A stretch of 64,000 bases of DNA from Prochlorococcus sp. HOT208_60m_813G15 (GTDB lineage: Bacteria > Cyanobacteriota > Cyanobacteriia > PCC-6307 > Cyanobiaceae): assembly GCA_002026165.1 (NCBI GenBank), contig MWOS01000195.1, positions 18,752-82,751 on the forward strand, in the 5' to 3' direction. Position 1 is the stretch's first letter. Each line of letters opens with the position of its first letter. Below are positions 1-8,643 of the stretch, in pieces. The position numbers were made by a program, and so were the translations under genes. The notes beneath the pieces are model-generated. The model ran no database searches and was not told where the DNA came from. It worked only from the letters and a program-made list of their open reading frames with translations.

Positions 1-564
1 TGCGATAATAACTTTTGCCATGTCTTGAGTATTCATATATGCGATTTTAGTTGGAGTTCCACTCATCCATACTGCTTGACTATCTAAAATTGGAATAGCA
101 AATTGACCTATAATTCCTTGCATAAAAGCTGCACATTTGAAGATTGTATAGTCTAGATGAGATTTTTCAAGAAGTTTTTCGGTACAATATTTAATGTCCA
201 TTAATGGAACATTTCTAAATTTATCTGTTAAAAGAATTGAAAGAAATATTACTCTTTTTACATTTAAAGATTCACAAGCATTGAACAAATTGACTTTTCC
301 ATCCCAATCTATTTCATAAATACTTTTAGGATCATCTGGTTTACTGGTGGCAGCATCAATAACAACTTCAATATCTTGCAATGAATATTCAATATCGGAA
401 GAATTCAATAGATTTCCTTTTGTTAGCTCACACCCCCATTCTTGTAAAAAAGAAGCTTTTCTTGGGTTTCTAACAAAGCATCTTACTTCGTGTCCATCTT
501 CTATAGCTTGCTTTGCTATTTGCCTACCAAGTGTACCTGTTGCGCCTACTAAAAGAATCTTCAT
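1..564 (-). CDS. ycf39: Ycf39-like NAD(P)-binding protein, C-terminal part missing (window edge)
   Basis: The reverse strand reads MKILLVGATGTLGRQIAKQA from an ATG at 564, an atypical short-chain dehydrogenase / NmrA-like protein with the N-terminal Rossmann motif GATGTLG. It runs off the left edge after 188 codons, so only about 60% of the usual ~320-aa protein is visible. Conserved stretches such as VIDAATSKPDDP and the F-M-Q-G segment fit the cyanobacterial/plastid Ycf39 family. In cyanobacteria this family assists photosystem II assembly (D1/D2 subcomplexes with high-light-inducible proteins), which is family knowledge. It sits next to petM on the same strand, consistent with thylakoid biogenesis. 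The assignment is strong; the C-terminus is unseen. Confidence 0.87.
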   Translation of the reverse strand, partial: MKILLVGATGTLGRQIAKQAIEDGHEVRCFVRNPRKASFLQEWGCELTKGNLLNSSDIEYSLQDIEVVIDAATSKPDDPKSIYEIDWDGKVNLFNACESLNVKRVIFLSILLTDKFRNVPLMDIKYCTEKLLEKSHLDYTIFKCAAFMQGIIGQFAIPILDSQAVWMSGTPTKIAYMNTQDMAKVIIA

Positions 565-621
565 ATTTAAGATTTACTTAACTTTTAGAACATAACTCAA
601 TTTGTTATCTATTCGTGAGAA

Positions 622-720
622 TCAATCCCCCTGAAACTTTAATAATAATGCACCACCAACTAATCCTATTGGTATCAATATCCAAAAAACTGCTGCAATA
701 CTAAAAATTTCTTTAGCCAT
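622..720 (-). CDS. petM: Cytochrome b6-f complex subunit PetM (32 aa)
   Basis: A 32-codon reading frame starts [19 protein letters not shown] and ends KFQGD. It is one hydrophobic transmembrane helix with a short charged C-terminus, matching the size and sequence pattern of PetM, subunit VII of the cytochrome b6-f complex that carries electrons between the photosystems. It lies 57 bases upstream of ycf39 on the same strand. It is a real gene despite its size: the length is normal for the family and the start ATG is at 720. The divergent hydrolase gene begins about 90 bases away. Confidence 0.9.
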
Positions 721-813
721 AGTAAAATTTATTGATTAGTATAATCTACATTTAATATACATTTATTTGTTAAAAAAGTAGATAATGCAAATATCTTGAA
801 AATTTTTGAATTT

Positions 814-1764
814 ATGAATAATGAATTTAAAGAAGATAATATTAACGTTCCAAATTACTGGAATTGGAATGGTTTTAAAATTTGTTGGAGTGTTGCAGGC
901 GAAGAAAATGAAATCCCAATCATCTTTCTCCATGGATTTGGCGCCAGTCGAAAACATTGGAGAAATAACTTAGAGTATTTTTCAAAAAGGAATTTCGCTG
1001 CCTATTCTTTGGATTTAATAGGATTTGGGGATTCAGATCAACCAGGTATAAGACAGATTGGGAGATTAAATAATGAGATTTGGAGTAATCAAGTAAAAGA
1101 CTTTATTGCACAGGTCATTAGACCAAAGAATTCTGGAAAAGTAATTCTTATTGGCAATTCCCTTGGATCATTAGTGGCTTTAACTTGTGCTGTTTCAATA
1201 GAAGACAAAATTGCAACAGTTATTGCATCGCCTCTACCAGACCAAATTCAAGAAAACAAGAAAATTATCATAAATAAACCATTATTAAAAAAATTTAAAA
1301 ACATATTCATAACAATATTTTTTATATTTTTCCCTTTAGAGATTATTCTATTTCTAATAACAAAATTAGGGGTAATAAAACTTGGTCTAAATTCTGCATA
1401 TTTCAAAAAAGATAATATTGATAGCGAATTAATAAATTTGGTAACAAAACCAGTCTTAAGGAGAACCTCAGCAAGAACCTTAAGGGCAATGTGTATTGGA
1501 ATGTCTTCAAGAGATGAAAAATTTAAATCCTCTTACCTTTTAAAGAGACTCAGCGCCTCAAAAAAAGTTCCTTTCCTATTAATTTGGGGCGATAAAGATA
1601 ATTTCATACCTTTGTTTATTGGTAAAAAGATTGCAAATTTCCATAGATGGGTAAAATTAAAAATAATATCCAATTCAGGGCATTGTATTCATGATGAAGA
1701 TCCCTCAATATTTAATAAGGTTTCTTATGAATGGATTAAAGATTTAAAACACCTTAAAATATGA
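814..1764 (+). CDS. Alpha/beta-fold hydrolase
   Basis: The protein carries the classic alpha/beta hydrolase signals: the oxyanion-hole region [12 protein letters not shown] near residue 45, the nucleophile elbow GNSLGS near residue 115, the acid region [11 protein letters not shown] near residue 260 and the histidine in [10 protein letters not shown] close to the end. A hydrophobic stretch around residues 165-185 forms a possible membrane-touching cap. I chose the ATG at 814; a TTG at 796 in the same frame would add six residues. Its stop overlaps the next gene's start by four bases (ATGA), so it is probably translationally coupled to the acetolactate synthase subunit. The substrate is unknown; similar cyanobacterial proteins are annotated only as hydrolase or esterase. 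Confidence 0.85.
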   Translation: MNNEFKEDNINVPNYWNWNGFKICWSVAGEENEIPIIFLHGFGASRKHWRNNLEYFSKRNFAAYSLDLIGFGDSDQPGIRQIGRLNNEIWSNQVKDFIAQVIRPKNSGKVILIGNSLGSLVALTCAVSIEDKIATVIASPLPDQIQENKKIIINKPLLKKFKNIFITIFFIFFPLEIILFLITKLGVIKLGLNSAYFKKDNIDSELINLVTKPVLRRTSARTLRAMCIGMSSRDEKFKSSYLLKRLSASKKVPFLLIWGDKDNFIPLFIGKKIANFHRWVKLKIISNSGHCIHDEDPSIFNKVSYEWIKDLKHLKI

Positions 1765-2285
1765 AACATACACTATCAGTTCTAGTAGAAGACGAATCTG
1801 GAGCTCTAAGTAGAATATCAGGCCTCTTTGCTAGAAGGGGATTCAACATAGATAGCCTCGCAGTTGGCCCTGCAGAATCTAAAGGTATTTCTAGATTAAC
1901 AATGGTAGTAGAAGGTGATGATGAGACTCTTCAACAAATGACTAAGCAACTCAATAAATTATTTAATGTTCTTGGAGTAGTTGATTTTACTAATCTCGCA
2001 GCAGTTGAAAGGGAATTGATGTTACTAAAAGTTTCATCTAAGGAAGATACTAGGAGTAATATATTAGATATAGTCCAGATTTTCCGTGCAAAAGTTGTTG
2101 ATGTTTCAGATATGGCCTTAACACTCGAAGTAGTTGGAGATCCTGGTAAGTTAGTCGCTTTAGAAAAATTACTCGAACCATATGGCATCCTTGAAATAGC
2201 AAGAACTGGGAAGGTAGCTCTTAAACGCTCTTCAGGAGTTAATACAGAAATGTTGAAAATAAACAAATATTCTCTAGAAATTTAA
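1761..2285 (+). CDS. ilvH: Acetolactate synthase small (regulatory) subunit
   Basis: The 174-aa protein starts [20 protein letters not shown], an ACT domain typical of the regulatory subunit of acetohydroxyacid synthase, followed by the conserved C-terminal domain ([25 protein letters not shown] near residues 130-155). It binds valine and controls the catalytic IlvB/IlvG subunit in branched-chain amino acid synthesis. Length is normal for the family. The start overlaps the hydrolase stop by four bases, and its 3' end overlaps the converging isomerase gene by four bases. The catalytic subunit is not in this window. Confidence 0.95.
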   Translation: MKHTLSVLVEDESGALSRISGLFARRGFNIDSLAVGPAESKGISRLTMVVEGDDETLQQMTKQLNKLFNVLGVVDFTNLAAVERELMLLKVSSKEDTRSNILDIVQIFRAKVVDVSDMALTLEVVGDPGKLVALEKLLEPYGILEIARTGKVALKRSSGVNTEMLKINKYSLEI

Positions 2286-2938
2286 TTAGATATCTCTACG
2301 TCCTCAATAAAGTCTTGGTTATTTATACTTTTGAGGACTTCTATTCCTTTAATAATTTTTCCAAAAATTGAATATCTACCGTCTAACTCCGGAATTTTAT
2401 TAGTTACAAAAAAAAATTCAGTCGAGGAAGAATTATTCTTCCCACTCTTTATCATAGCGAGTGAACCACTTTCAAAAGCATTAACTAAATTTTGAGTTTC
2501 ATTAGGATCTTTTATTTGATAGTTGTATCTTGGTTTAGTTTCTTCTTTGAATTTTATTTCTAAAGGTATTGAAAGAATTTTTTTATTTAATTTTTGATTT
2601 CGCTGAATAAAAGTTTTATTTTCTTGATGAATGCCCCCGTGAATAAATTTTAGTTGGGGATAGTTTAATATTTTATAAAATTTTTGATTTACATAAATAT
2701 TATTTTTTATGTTTTCTAGAAAGTTTGACACTGTTACTGGATTATCTTTACCAAATAATTGAACCTCAATATCACCTTTAGAAGTTTTAAAGATGATTAT
2801 TTTATTATCTTTGATACAACTAAAATTAAGTTTTTGGCAGTAATAATTTGAATCAATCTTATTATTATAATTACAAGCTTGCACCAAAAGCAAAACCTGT
2901 ATTAATGATAATGCTTTTAAAACATAAGTTTTTTTTAT
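2282..2938 (-). CDS. Cyclophilin-type peptidyl-prolyl isomerase, predicted lipoprotein, probable ATA start
   Basis: The body ([25 protein letters not shown], then [14 protein letters not shown]) is a cyclophilin-like isomerase of the divergent periplasmic or lumenal type; the usual strongly conserved catalytic core (FHRVI, NTNGSQFFI) is degenerate ([27 protein letters not shown]), so isomerase activity is uncertain. The first ordinary start in frame is a TTG at 2893, but it would begin in the middle of a signal peptide. Translating further upstream gives [21 protein letters not shown], a textbook lipoprotein signal with a lipobox cysteine. The only upstream codon that fits is ATA at 2938-2936, six bases after GGAGGG. 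The gene follows ycf4 directly, overlapping it by four bases. Function is likely envelope or lumen protein folding. Confidence 0.8.
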   Translation of the reverse strand: MKKTYVLKALSLIQVLLLVQACNYNNKIDSNYYCQKLNFSCIKDNKIIIFKTSKGDIEVQLFGKDNPVTVSNFLENIKNNIYVNQKFYKILNYPQLKFIHGGIHQENKTFIQRNQKLNKKILSIPLEIKFKEETKPRYNYQIKDPNETQNLVNAFESGSLAMIKSGKNNSSSTEFFFVTNKIPELDGRYSIFGKIIKGIEVLKSINNQDFIEDVEISN

Positions 2939-3492
2939 TTTAAGCCCTCCAAATTAACATTCAGAAATTTAGCTAGCCGAGCTCCCTCTTCTTCTACCTG
3001 AAGGAGTGGTTTAAGTTCACCTGCTCCGCTCAGAGGTAGAGGTTTTTTTCTACCTTTAAGTACTAAAGCAATTCTTCTTCTAGGATTAAAACCCTCACTT
3101 ATATCCAACTTAACTGATTTAATTTCATCGAAATTCAATTTCACATTAATTTCTTTAAAAAGACCTTTTCTTTTTATTTCTACTGATTTTGATGACTTAT
3201 CAAAATAATTACTCCCTGAACCAAAGTTAATATAAACCAAATACCATAAATAAATATTTAGTAAATTTGCTATTACTCCATAAGCTCCCATTATTATTCC
3301 TTGAGGTATGAACAATAAAGTTGATGGATTCCCAAGAGGCAATAGATCTCTTCCTGTGTAGCTAGAAATTGAAGCCAAAATAAAACCAACACCCCCAATT
3401 GTTAGCATTCCACCAACTATATAGTTAGAAATTTTTCTTGATCCACCAATTTTTTGTTCGATTTTATCGAAAGACTTGAGGTCTGAATTCAT
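2935..3492 (-). CDS. ycf4: Photosystem I assembly protein Ycf4
   Basis: The 185-aa protein has two hydrophobic segments near residues 22-42 and 65-88 and the Ycf4 signature SSYTGRDLLPLGNPS between them, followed by FIPQGIIMGAYG. Ycf4 is a thylakoid membrane scaffold for photosystem I assembly. The C-terminal soluble half (NFDEIKSVKLDISEGFNPRRRIALVLKG, PLPLSGAGELKPL) is conserved too. It starts with ATG at 3492 and is divergent from psbD, with about 180 bases for the two promoters. The isomerase gene starts within its last codons. Confidence 0.94.
   Translation of the reverse strand: MNSDLKSFDKIEQKIGGSRKISNYIVGGMLTIGGVGFILASISSYTGRDLLPLGNPSTLLFIPQGIIMGAYGVIANLLNIYLWYLVYINFGSGSNYFDKSSKSVEIKRKGLFKEINVKLNFDEIKSVKLDISEGFNPRRRIALVLKGRKKPLPLSGAGELKPLLQVEEEGARLAKFLNVNLEGLK
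2945..2950 (-). promoter_or_regulatory. Shine-Dalgarno sequence that decides the isomerase start
   Basis: The minus strand reads GGAGGG here, an excellent anti-16S match, with six bases before an in-frame ATA. No ATG, GTG or TTG lies between the upstream in-frame stop (2954-2956) and the TTG at 2893. The site lies inside the end of ycf4, as expected for a coupled downstream gene. Confidence 0.6.
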
Positions 3493-3674
3493 TTTTATCT
3501 TTTTTTAGAGCCTAATTCAGATAATTTAACAAACTAAGGGAGTATTCTTACCTAATTTTTAATAAAAAAGTCAGGAAAGCTTTACAAGGCATTTCAGATA
3601 TACAAATATTTCCCCACATTACTCTCAATCTTTGTTACAGTCACTGCGTATCCCGAAGCTAAAAACGATTTCTC

Positions 3675-4751
3675 ATGACGATCGCAGTTGGTAGCGCCCC
3701 ACAAAGAGGATGGTTTGATGTCCTCGATGATTGGTTGAAGCGCGACCGCTTTGTATTTATTGGTTGGTCCGGACTACTTCTACTTCCTTGTGCATATCTT
3801 GCTATAGGCGGTTGGTTCGTCGGAACAACATTTGTTACCTCTTGGTACACACATGGAGTTGCAAGCTCATACCTCGAAGGTTGTAACTTTTTAACAGCAG
3901 CTGTAAGCACCCCTGGTGATGCCATGGGACACAGTCTTCTATTTTTATGGGGTCCTGAAGCCCAAGGTAGTTTCGTAAGATGGCTACAACTTGGTGGACT
4001 TTGGAACTTCGTTGCATTACATGGAGTATTTGGCCTAATTGGTTTTATGCTTCGTCAGTTTGAAATTGCTGGTCTTGTTGGAATTAGACCATACAACGCT
4101 TTAGCATTCTCAGCAGTAATTGCAGTTTTCACAAGTATTTTCCTTATTTATCCTTTAGGACAGCATAGTTGGTTCTTCGCACCTTCATTCGGTGTTGCAG
4201 CAATCTTCCGTTACATTCTGTTCATTCAAGGTTTTCACAATATTACTTTAAATCCATTCCATATGATGGGTGTTGCTGGAATTCTTGGTGGTGCTCTACT
4301 TTGTGCTATCCATGGAGCTACAGTACAAAACACTTTGTATGAAGATACAAGTATTTATACAGATGGTAAGGTTCAAAGTTCAACATTTAGAGCTTTTGAC
4401 CCTACTCAAGAAGAAGAAACCTATTCAATGATTACAGCGAATAGATTCTGGAGTCAAATCTTCGGTATTGCTTTCTCAAACAAGCGTTTCTTACATTTCT
4501 TGATGCTATTTGTACCTGTTATGGGTATGTGGACATCTTCAATTGGTATTGTAGGCTTAGCACTAAACTTAAGAGCTTATGATTTCGTAAGCCAAGAAAT
4601 CCGTGCAGCAGAAGATCCAGAATTTGAAACTTTCTATACAAAAAATATACTTTTGAACGAAGGTATGCGAGCATGGATGTCTTCTGTGGATCAACCACAC
4701 GAAAACTTTGTATTCCCTGAGGAGGTTCTTCCACGTGGAAACGCCCTTTAA
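3675..4751 (+). CDS. psbD: Photosystem II D2 protein
   Basis: The 358-aa protein starts [20 protein letters not shown] and matches D2 throughout: five transmembrane helices, the special-pair and iron-binding histidines ([29 protein letters not shown]) and the C-terminal [13 protein letters not shown]2 forms the photosystem II reaction centre with D1. Its length is close to the usual 352-358. Codon use is less AT-biased than the neighbours (for example CGT and GGT codons), as expected for a highly expressed gene. Its last 17 bases overlap the start of psbC. Confidence 0.99.
   Translation: MTIAVGSAPQRGWFDVLDDWLKRDRFVFIGWSGLLLLPCAYLAIGGWFVGTTFVTSWYTHGVASSYLEGCNFLTAAVSTPGDAMGHSLLFLWGPEAQGSFVRWLQLGGLWNFVALHGVFGLIGFMLRQFEIAGLVGIRPYNALAFSAVIAVFTSIFLIYPLGQHSWFFAPSFGVAAIFRYILFIQGFHNITLNPFHMMGVAGILGGALLCAIHGATVQNTLYEDTSIYTDGKVQSSTFRAFDPTQEEETYSMITANRFWSQIFGIAFSNKRFLHFLMLFVPVMGMWTSSIGIVGLALNLRAYDFVSQEIRAAEDPEFETFYTKNILLNEGMRAWMSSVDQPHENFVFPEEVLPRGNAL
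4719..4725 (+). promoter_or_regulatory. Ribosome binding site of psbC inside psbD
   Basis: GAGGAGG lies within the psbD coding sequence nine bases before a GTG at 4735. This supports the GTG as the psbC start rather than the TTG at 4708, which lacks such a site and would add a nine-residue extension unlike the family. Confidence 0.75.
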
Positions 4752-6117
4752 TAATCTATTAAGAGCTCCAAACCAAAGTATTGAGGAAACTGGTTATGCC
4801 TGGTATGTAGGTAACGCTAGATTAATCAATTTATCTGGACGTTTATTAGGAGCTCACATTGCTCACTCTGGACTAATAGTCTTTTGGGCGGGAGCAATGA
4901 TGCTCTTTGAGGTTAATCATTTTACTTTTGATAAACCAATGTGGGAGCAAGGTTTAATCTGTATGCCACACGTTGCAATGTTTGGCTATGGAATAGGCCC
5001 AGGTGGTGAAGTTACTGATATCATGCCATTCTTCCAAGCAGGTGTGGTTCATTTGATAGCTTCCGCTGTACTTGGTTTTGGTGGTATTTATCATTCATTA
5101 GCAGGTCCAGAAAAACTTGAAGAAGATTTTCCATTTTTCTCAACTGATTGGAGAGACAAAAATCAAATGACAAACATCCTCGGATATCATTTGATTGTTC
5201 TAGGTGTTGGTGCATTAGCATGGTCAATAAACTGGTGTTTTATTGGCGGTGCATATGACACATGGGCACCTGGTGGTGGTGAAGTCAGACTTGTAAACCC
5301 AACTTTGGATCCAAGAGTTATTCTTGGTTATCTATTCAGATCTCCATGGGGAGGAGCTGGTTCAATAATCGGTGTTAACTCCATTGAGGATATTGTTGGT
5401 GGACATGTTTATGTGGGTATTACTGCAATTATTGGAGGAATATTCCATATCTTTACTAAGCCTTTTGGATGGGCAAGAAGAGCATTCATTTGGAACGGTG
5501 AAGGACTATTAAGTTATGCACTTGGTGGAATTTGTGTAGCAAGTTTTATTGCTTCAACATTCATCTGGTTTAACAACACTGCTTACCCTTCAGAGTTTTA
5601 TGGCCCAACAAATGCTGAAGCTTCACAAGCCCAAAGTTTTACTTTCCTAGTGAGAGATCAAAGAATTGGAGCTAACGTAGGTTCAACAATGGGACCAACA
5701 GGTCTAGGTAAGTATCTCATGAGATCTCCTACTGGTGAAATTATATTTGGTGGTGAAACAATGAGATTTTGGGATTTCAGAGGTCCATGGTTAGAGCCTT
5801 TAAGAGGTCCTAACGGATTGAGCCTTGAGAAAATCCAAAATGATATTCAGCCTTGGCAGGTAAGAAGAGCAGCTGAATATATGACTCATGCTCCTAACGC
5901 TTCTATCAACTCTGTTGGTGGAATCATTACAGAGCCTAATGCTGTTAACTTCGTTAACTTAAGACAATGGTTAGCTGCAGCTCAATTCTTCCTAGGATGG
6001 TTTACATTCATCGGTCACCTTTGGCATGCTGGACGTGCTAGAGCGGCCGCTGCAGGTTTCGAAAAAGGAATCGACAGAAAGAGTGAACCAGCTCTAGAAA
6101 TGCCTGATTTAGATTAA
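4735..6117 (+). CDS. psbC: Photosystem II CP43 chlorophyll-binding protein
   Basis: From the GTG at 4735 the protein starts METPFNN and is 460 residues long, the normal CP43 size. It has six transmembrane helices, the chlorophyll-ligand histidine pairs, the large lumenal loop between helices 5 and 6 (about residues 280-410) and the conserved [14 protein letters not shown] stretch containing the arginine and glutamate near the Mn4Ca cluster. CP43 is the inner antenna of photosystem II and helps hold the oxygen-evolving cluster. The 17-base overlap with psbD and the GTG start are the standard cyanobacterial psbDC arrangement and imply coupled translation. Confidence 0.99.
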   Translation: METPFNNLLRAPNQSIEETGYAWYVGNARLINLSGRLLGAHIAHSGLIVFWAGAMMLFEVNHFTFDKPMWEQGLICMPHVAMFGYGIGPGGEVTDIMPFFQAGVVHLIASAVLGFGGIYHSLAGPEKLEEDFPFFSTDWRDKNQMTNILGYHLIVLGVGALAWSINWCFIGGAYDTWAPGGGEVRLVNPTLDPRVILGYLFRSPWGGAGSIIGVNSIEDIVGGHVYVGITAIIGGIFHIFTKPFGWARRAFIWNGEGLLSYALGGICVASFIASTFIWFNNTAYPSEFYGPTNAEASQAQSFTFLVRDQRIGANVGSTMGPTGLGKYLMRSPTGEIIFGGETMRFWDFRGPWLEPLRGPNGLSLEKIQNDIQPWQVRRAAEYMTHAPNASINSVGGIITEPNAVNFVNLRQWLAAAQFFLGWFTFIGHLWHAGRARAAAAGFEKGIDRKSEPALEMPDLD

Positions 6118-6131
6118 TTTCTATCTCAACT

Positions 6132-6163
6132 AAAAAACCCTATCTTCGGATAGGGTTTTTTTT
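6132..6163 (+). terminator. Rho-independent terminator of psbDC
   Basis: An 8-bp perfect stem ACCCTATC / GATAGGGT closes a TTCG tetraloop (6145-6148) and is followed by a run of eight T. It begins 14 bases after the psbC stop. The flanking A run makes it usable in reverse for the converging maf gene, though that gene's transcript comes from the other side. Confidence 0.92.
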
Positions 6164-6174
6164 GCTCAATTTTA

Positions 6175-6786
6175 TTATCTATATAAATTTTCTCTAAGCC
6201 ATGGCAAACTTAATCCCATTACATTACTGAAGCAACCCTCTATTTTTTCTATATATTTGCCGCCTATACCTTCCAAGGCAAATCCTCCTGCGCAGTATAA
6301 AGGTTCATTTGTATCTACATAACTCTTGATTTCCCAATCTTCCAAATTAGAAAAATAAACTTTTGAACTTACTGTTTTTTTTATTATTTCAGTCATTTTA
6401 AAAATTTTGGAAGTTGAATCAAAATTCCCAATTATTAGAGTATGACCAGTGTGTAAAAAACCAAATTCTCCAGACATTTTTTTCCATCTAATAAAGGCTT
6501 CCTCTTTATTAAATGGTTTTCCATAAGCTTCTCCTTTAAATTCAAAAATTGAATCGCACCCAAGTATTTCCAAAGGACCATAATTAAATTCTTCGGGTAA
6601 TGATATGTTTTGAATATTTTCAGATAAACTATTAGCCTTTTGAAAAGATAATTCCAAAGCTAGATTAAATATATTCTTTTCTTGAATAGTAGTTTCATCA
6701 AAGTTACTTGATATTTGGATAAATGCGATTTGACAATTTTCTAGTAATTTCTTTCTAGATTGAGATGCAGAGGCTAGAATTAACAC
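6175..6786 (-). CDS. maf: Maf-family nucleoside triphosphate pyrophosphatase
   Basis: The 203-aa protein starts [18 protein letters not shown], the Maf hallmark (S-x-S-x-R-x-x-L-L), and later has [26 protein letters not shown] and HTGHTLI. Maf proteins hydrolyse non-canonical or modified nucleotides (dTTP/UTP or m7GTP-type pyrophosphatases) and serve as house-cleaning enzymes. Length is typical (190-210). It converges on psbC with the terminator between them and is divergent from cobQ. Confidence 0.9.
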   Translation of the reverse strand: MLILASASQSRKKLLENCQIAFIQISSNFDETTIQEKNIFNLALELSFQKANSLSENIQNISLPEEFNYGPLEILGCDSIFEFKGEAYGKPFNKEEAFIRWKKMSGEFGFLHTGHTLIIGNFDSTSKIFKMTEIIKKTVSSKVYFSNLEDWEIKSYVDTNEPLYCAGGFALEGIGGKYIEKIEGCFSNVMGLSLPWLRENLYR

Positions 6787-6852
6787 AAATTTTTAACCAA
6801 ATTATAATTCAATTTAATAATTAATAAATTTTAAAATTAATATAAATTACTA

Positions 6853-8382
6853 ATGGATTTAGAAGCAAAAATACATGAAATAAGGAAACCAATAATGGTC
6901 CTAGGCACTTCCAGTGGAGCAGGAAAATCGTTAACAGTTACTGCTATTTGCAGGATTCTTAAAAATTTAGGAGAAGAACCAATACCTTTTAAAGGACAAA
7001 ATATGAGTAACAACGCTTGGGTTGATTGGGAAGGCGGAGAGATGGCATATTCACAAGCACTTCAAGCTTTTGCCTGTGGTATTATTCCCTCTGCAGAGAT
7101 GAATCCCATTTTATTAAAACCACAAGGAAACTCAGTAAGCGAAGTGATTCACCTTGGCAAAAGCATAGGGACCACAACTGCACAAAATTACTATAAAGAT
7201 TGGTTTATTCCAGGCTGGAAAGTAATTAAAAAAAGTTTAAAGTCTATTTACGAACGGAATCCAAATTGCCGTTTGATTATCGAAGGGGCTGGAAGTCCAG
7301 TAGAAATGAATTTGATTCATAGAGATCTGACCAATTTAAGAGTTGCTAAATATTTAAATGCAAATTGCATTTTGGTTACTGATATTGAAAGGGGAGGCGT
7401 ATTTGCACAAATAATTGGGACTCTTGAATTAATGAAGCCTGAAGAAAAAAAGCTTATTAAGGGAATTATTATAAATAGATTCAGAGGAGATCTTTCATTA
7501 TTTGAAAATGGAAAAGAATGGATAGAGAATAAGACTCAAATCCCTGTTATTGGAATTATTCCATGGTTAAATGATTCATTTTCTCCAGAGGATTCTTTAG
7601 ATTTAATAGAAAAAAAGTCACTTTCTAAAAATCCTGAAATCAAAGTTGGAATTATAAAATTACCATCTATTAGTAACTTCTCAGATTTTGATCCACTAGA
7701 AAATGAAGAAACAATATTAATTGAATGGATTAGAAAATCACAAAACCTAAGTAAGTATGACTTCATTATTCTGCCGGGCAGTAAACAAACGATTAAAGAT
7801 CAAATATTTCTTGAAAATTCTGGCTTATCTCAGGATATAAGGGAATATTCAAGTAACGAAGGAAATATTATTGGAATTTGTGGAGGTTTACAAATGTTAG
7901 GGACTACTCTTGAAGATCCTTATTTTAAAGAGGGTTCCAAAAATTATTCTGAACAAAAAATTAAAGGTATTGGATTACTACCATTAAAAACGACTTTCTT
8001 TAAAAACAAATTAACACGTCAAATCAACTCTAAATCTATATGGCCATGCCAATCAGAAATTAATGGATTTGAAATTCATAATGGTAAAACCGTATTAGAT
8101 GACATCCAAAGTTCATTAAAAATTAATACTATTTTTGAAGATTCAGATCTCGGTTGGTACAAAGAAAATGATAAAGGCGGAACTATCGCAGGAACATATC
8201 TCCATGGGATCTTTGAAAATAATATTTGGAGAGATCAATATATAAATTTGATAAGAAAAAGAAAAAAATTACCCGCATTAGAAAAGACAACAAGACCTTA
8301 TAAAATTAAGAGAGAATCAATTATTGAAAACCTTGCAAATGAATTTGATAAGCATTTAAATCTATCATCATTATTAAATTGA
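6853..8382 (+). CDS. cobQ: Cobyric acid synthase (adenosylcobyrate a,c-diamide amidotransferase-type)
   Basis: The 509-aa protein has an N-terminal ATP-binding P-loop-like segment GTSSGAGKS near residue 20 followed by PFKGQNMSNNAW, and a C-terminal class I glutamine amidotransferase-like domain with the cysteine nucleophile in IIGICGGLQMLG near residue 345 and the histidine in GTYLHGIF near residue 455. CobQ amidates four side chains of adenosylcobyrinic a,c-diamide late in (pseudo)cobalamin synthesis. Length is normal. Its last codons overlap the TTG start of a small ferredoxin gene by four bases. Confidence 0.96.
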   Translation: MDLEAKIHEIRKPIMVLGTSSGAGKSLTVTAICRILKNLGEEPIPFKGQNMSNNAWVDWEGGEMAYSQALQAFACGIIPSAEMNPILLKPQGNSVSEVIHLGKSIGTTTAQNYYKDWFIPGWKVIKKSLKSIYERNPNCRLIIEGAGSPVEMNLIHRDLTNLRVAKYLNANCILVTDIERGGVFAQIIGTLELMKPEEKKLIKGIIINRFRGDLSLFENGKEWIENKTQIPVIGIIPWLNDSFSPEDSLDLIEKKSLSKNPEIKVGIIKLPSISNFSDFDPLENEETILIEWIRKSQNLSKYDFIILPGSKQTIKDQIFLENSGLSQDIREYSSNEGNIIGICGGLQMLGTTLEDPYFKEGSKNYSEQKIKGIGLLPLKTTFFKNKLTRQINSKSIWPCQSEINGFEIHNGKTVLDDIQSSLKINTIFEDSDLGWYKENDKGGTIAGTYLHGIFENNIWRDQYINLIRKRKKLPALEKTTRPYKIKRESIIENLANEFDKHLNLSSLLN

Positions 8383-8630
8383 AAAACTCAAAAATTAAAA
8401 TTATATGGCCAAACAACATTGAAACATTTGTTTCTGAAGGAGATGATTGGTTTTCTACTGCAGAAAAAGCAGGTTTAGAGATCCCAACTGGCTGTTTAAC
8501 AGGTAGTTGTGGGGCATGTGAAATAGATGTAAATGGAGAAACTATAAGAGCTTGCATAAGCAATATTGAAAGCAAAAAAAGATCTCCGTTAAAAGTTTCT
8601 CTCACTACAGACCCTTTCTGGGAAGACTAA
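8379..8630 (+). CDS. Small [2Fe-2S] ferredoxin-like protein coupled to cobQ
   Basis: The 83-aa protein has four cysteines at 39, 44, 47 and 59 (GCLTGSCGACEIDVNGETIRAC). The spacing C-x4-C-x2-C-x11-C differs from photosynthetic plant-type ferredoxins, where the last gap is about 29, and resembles the N-terminal cluster of CoxS/xanthine-dehydrogenase small subunits. The start is a TTG overlapping the cobQ stop (TTGA-type overlap), so it is probably translated with cobQ. A role as electron donor in corrinoid metabolism is inferred only from this coupling; it could serve another oxidoreductase. Confidence 0.82.
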   Translation: MKNSKIKIIWPNNIETFVSEGDDWFSTAEKAGLEIPTGCLTGSCGACEIDVNGETIRACISNIESKKRSPLKVSLTTDPFWED

Positions 8631-8643
8631 ATTAAATATTGCT

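Noticed and set aside
4708..4734. An upstream TTG start for psbC that would add nine residues
   Set aside because: The GTG at 4735 has a strong GAGGAGG at the right distance and gives the normal CP43 N-terminus.
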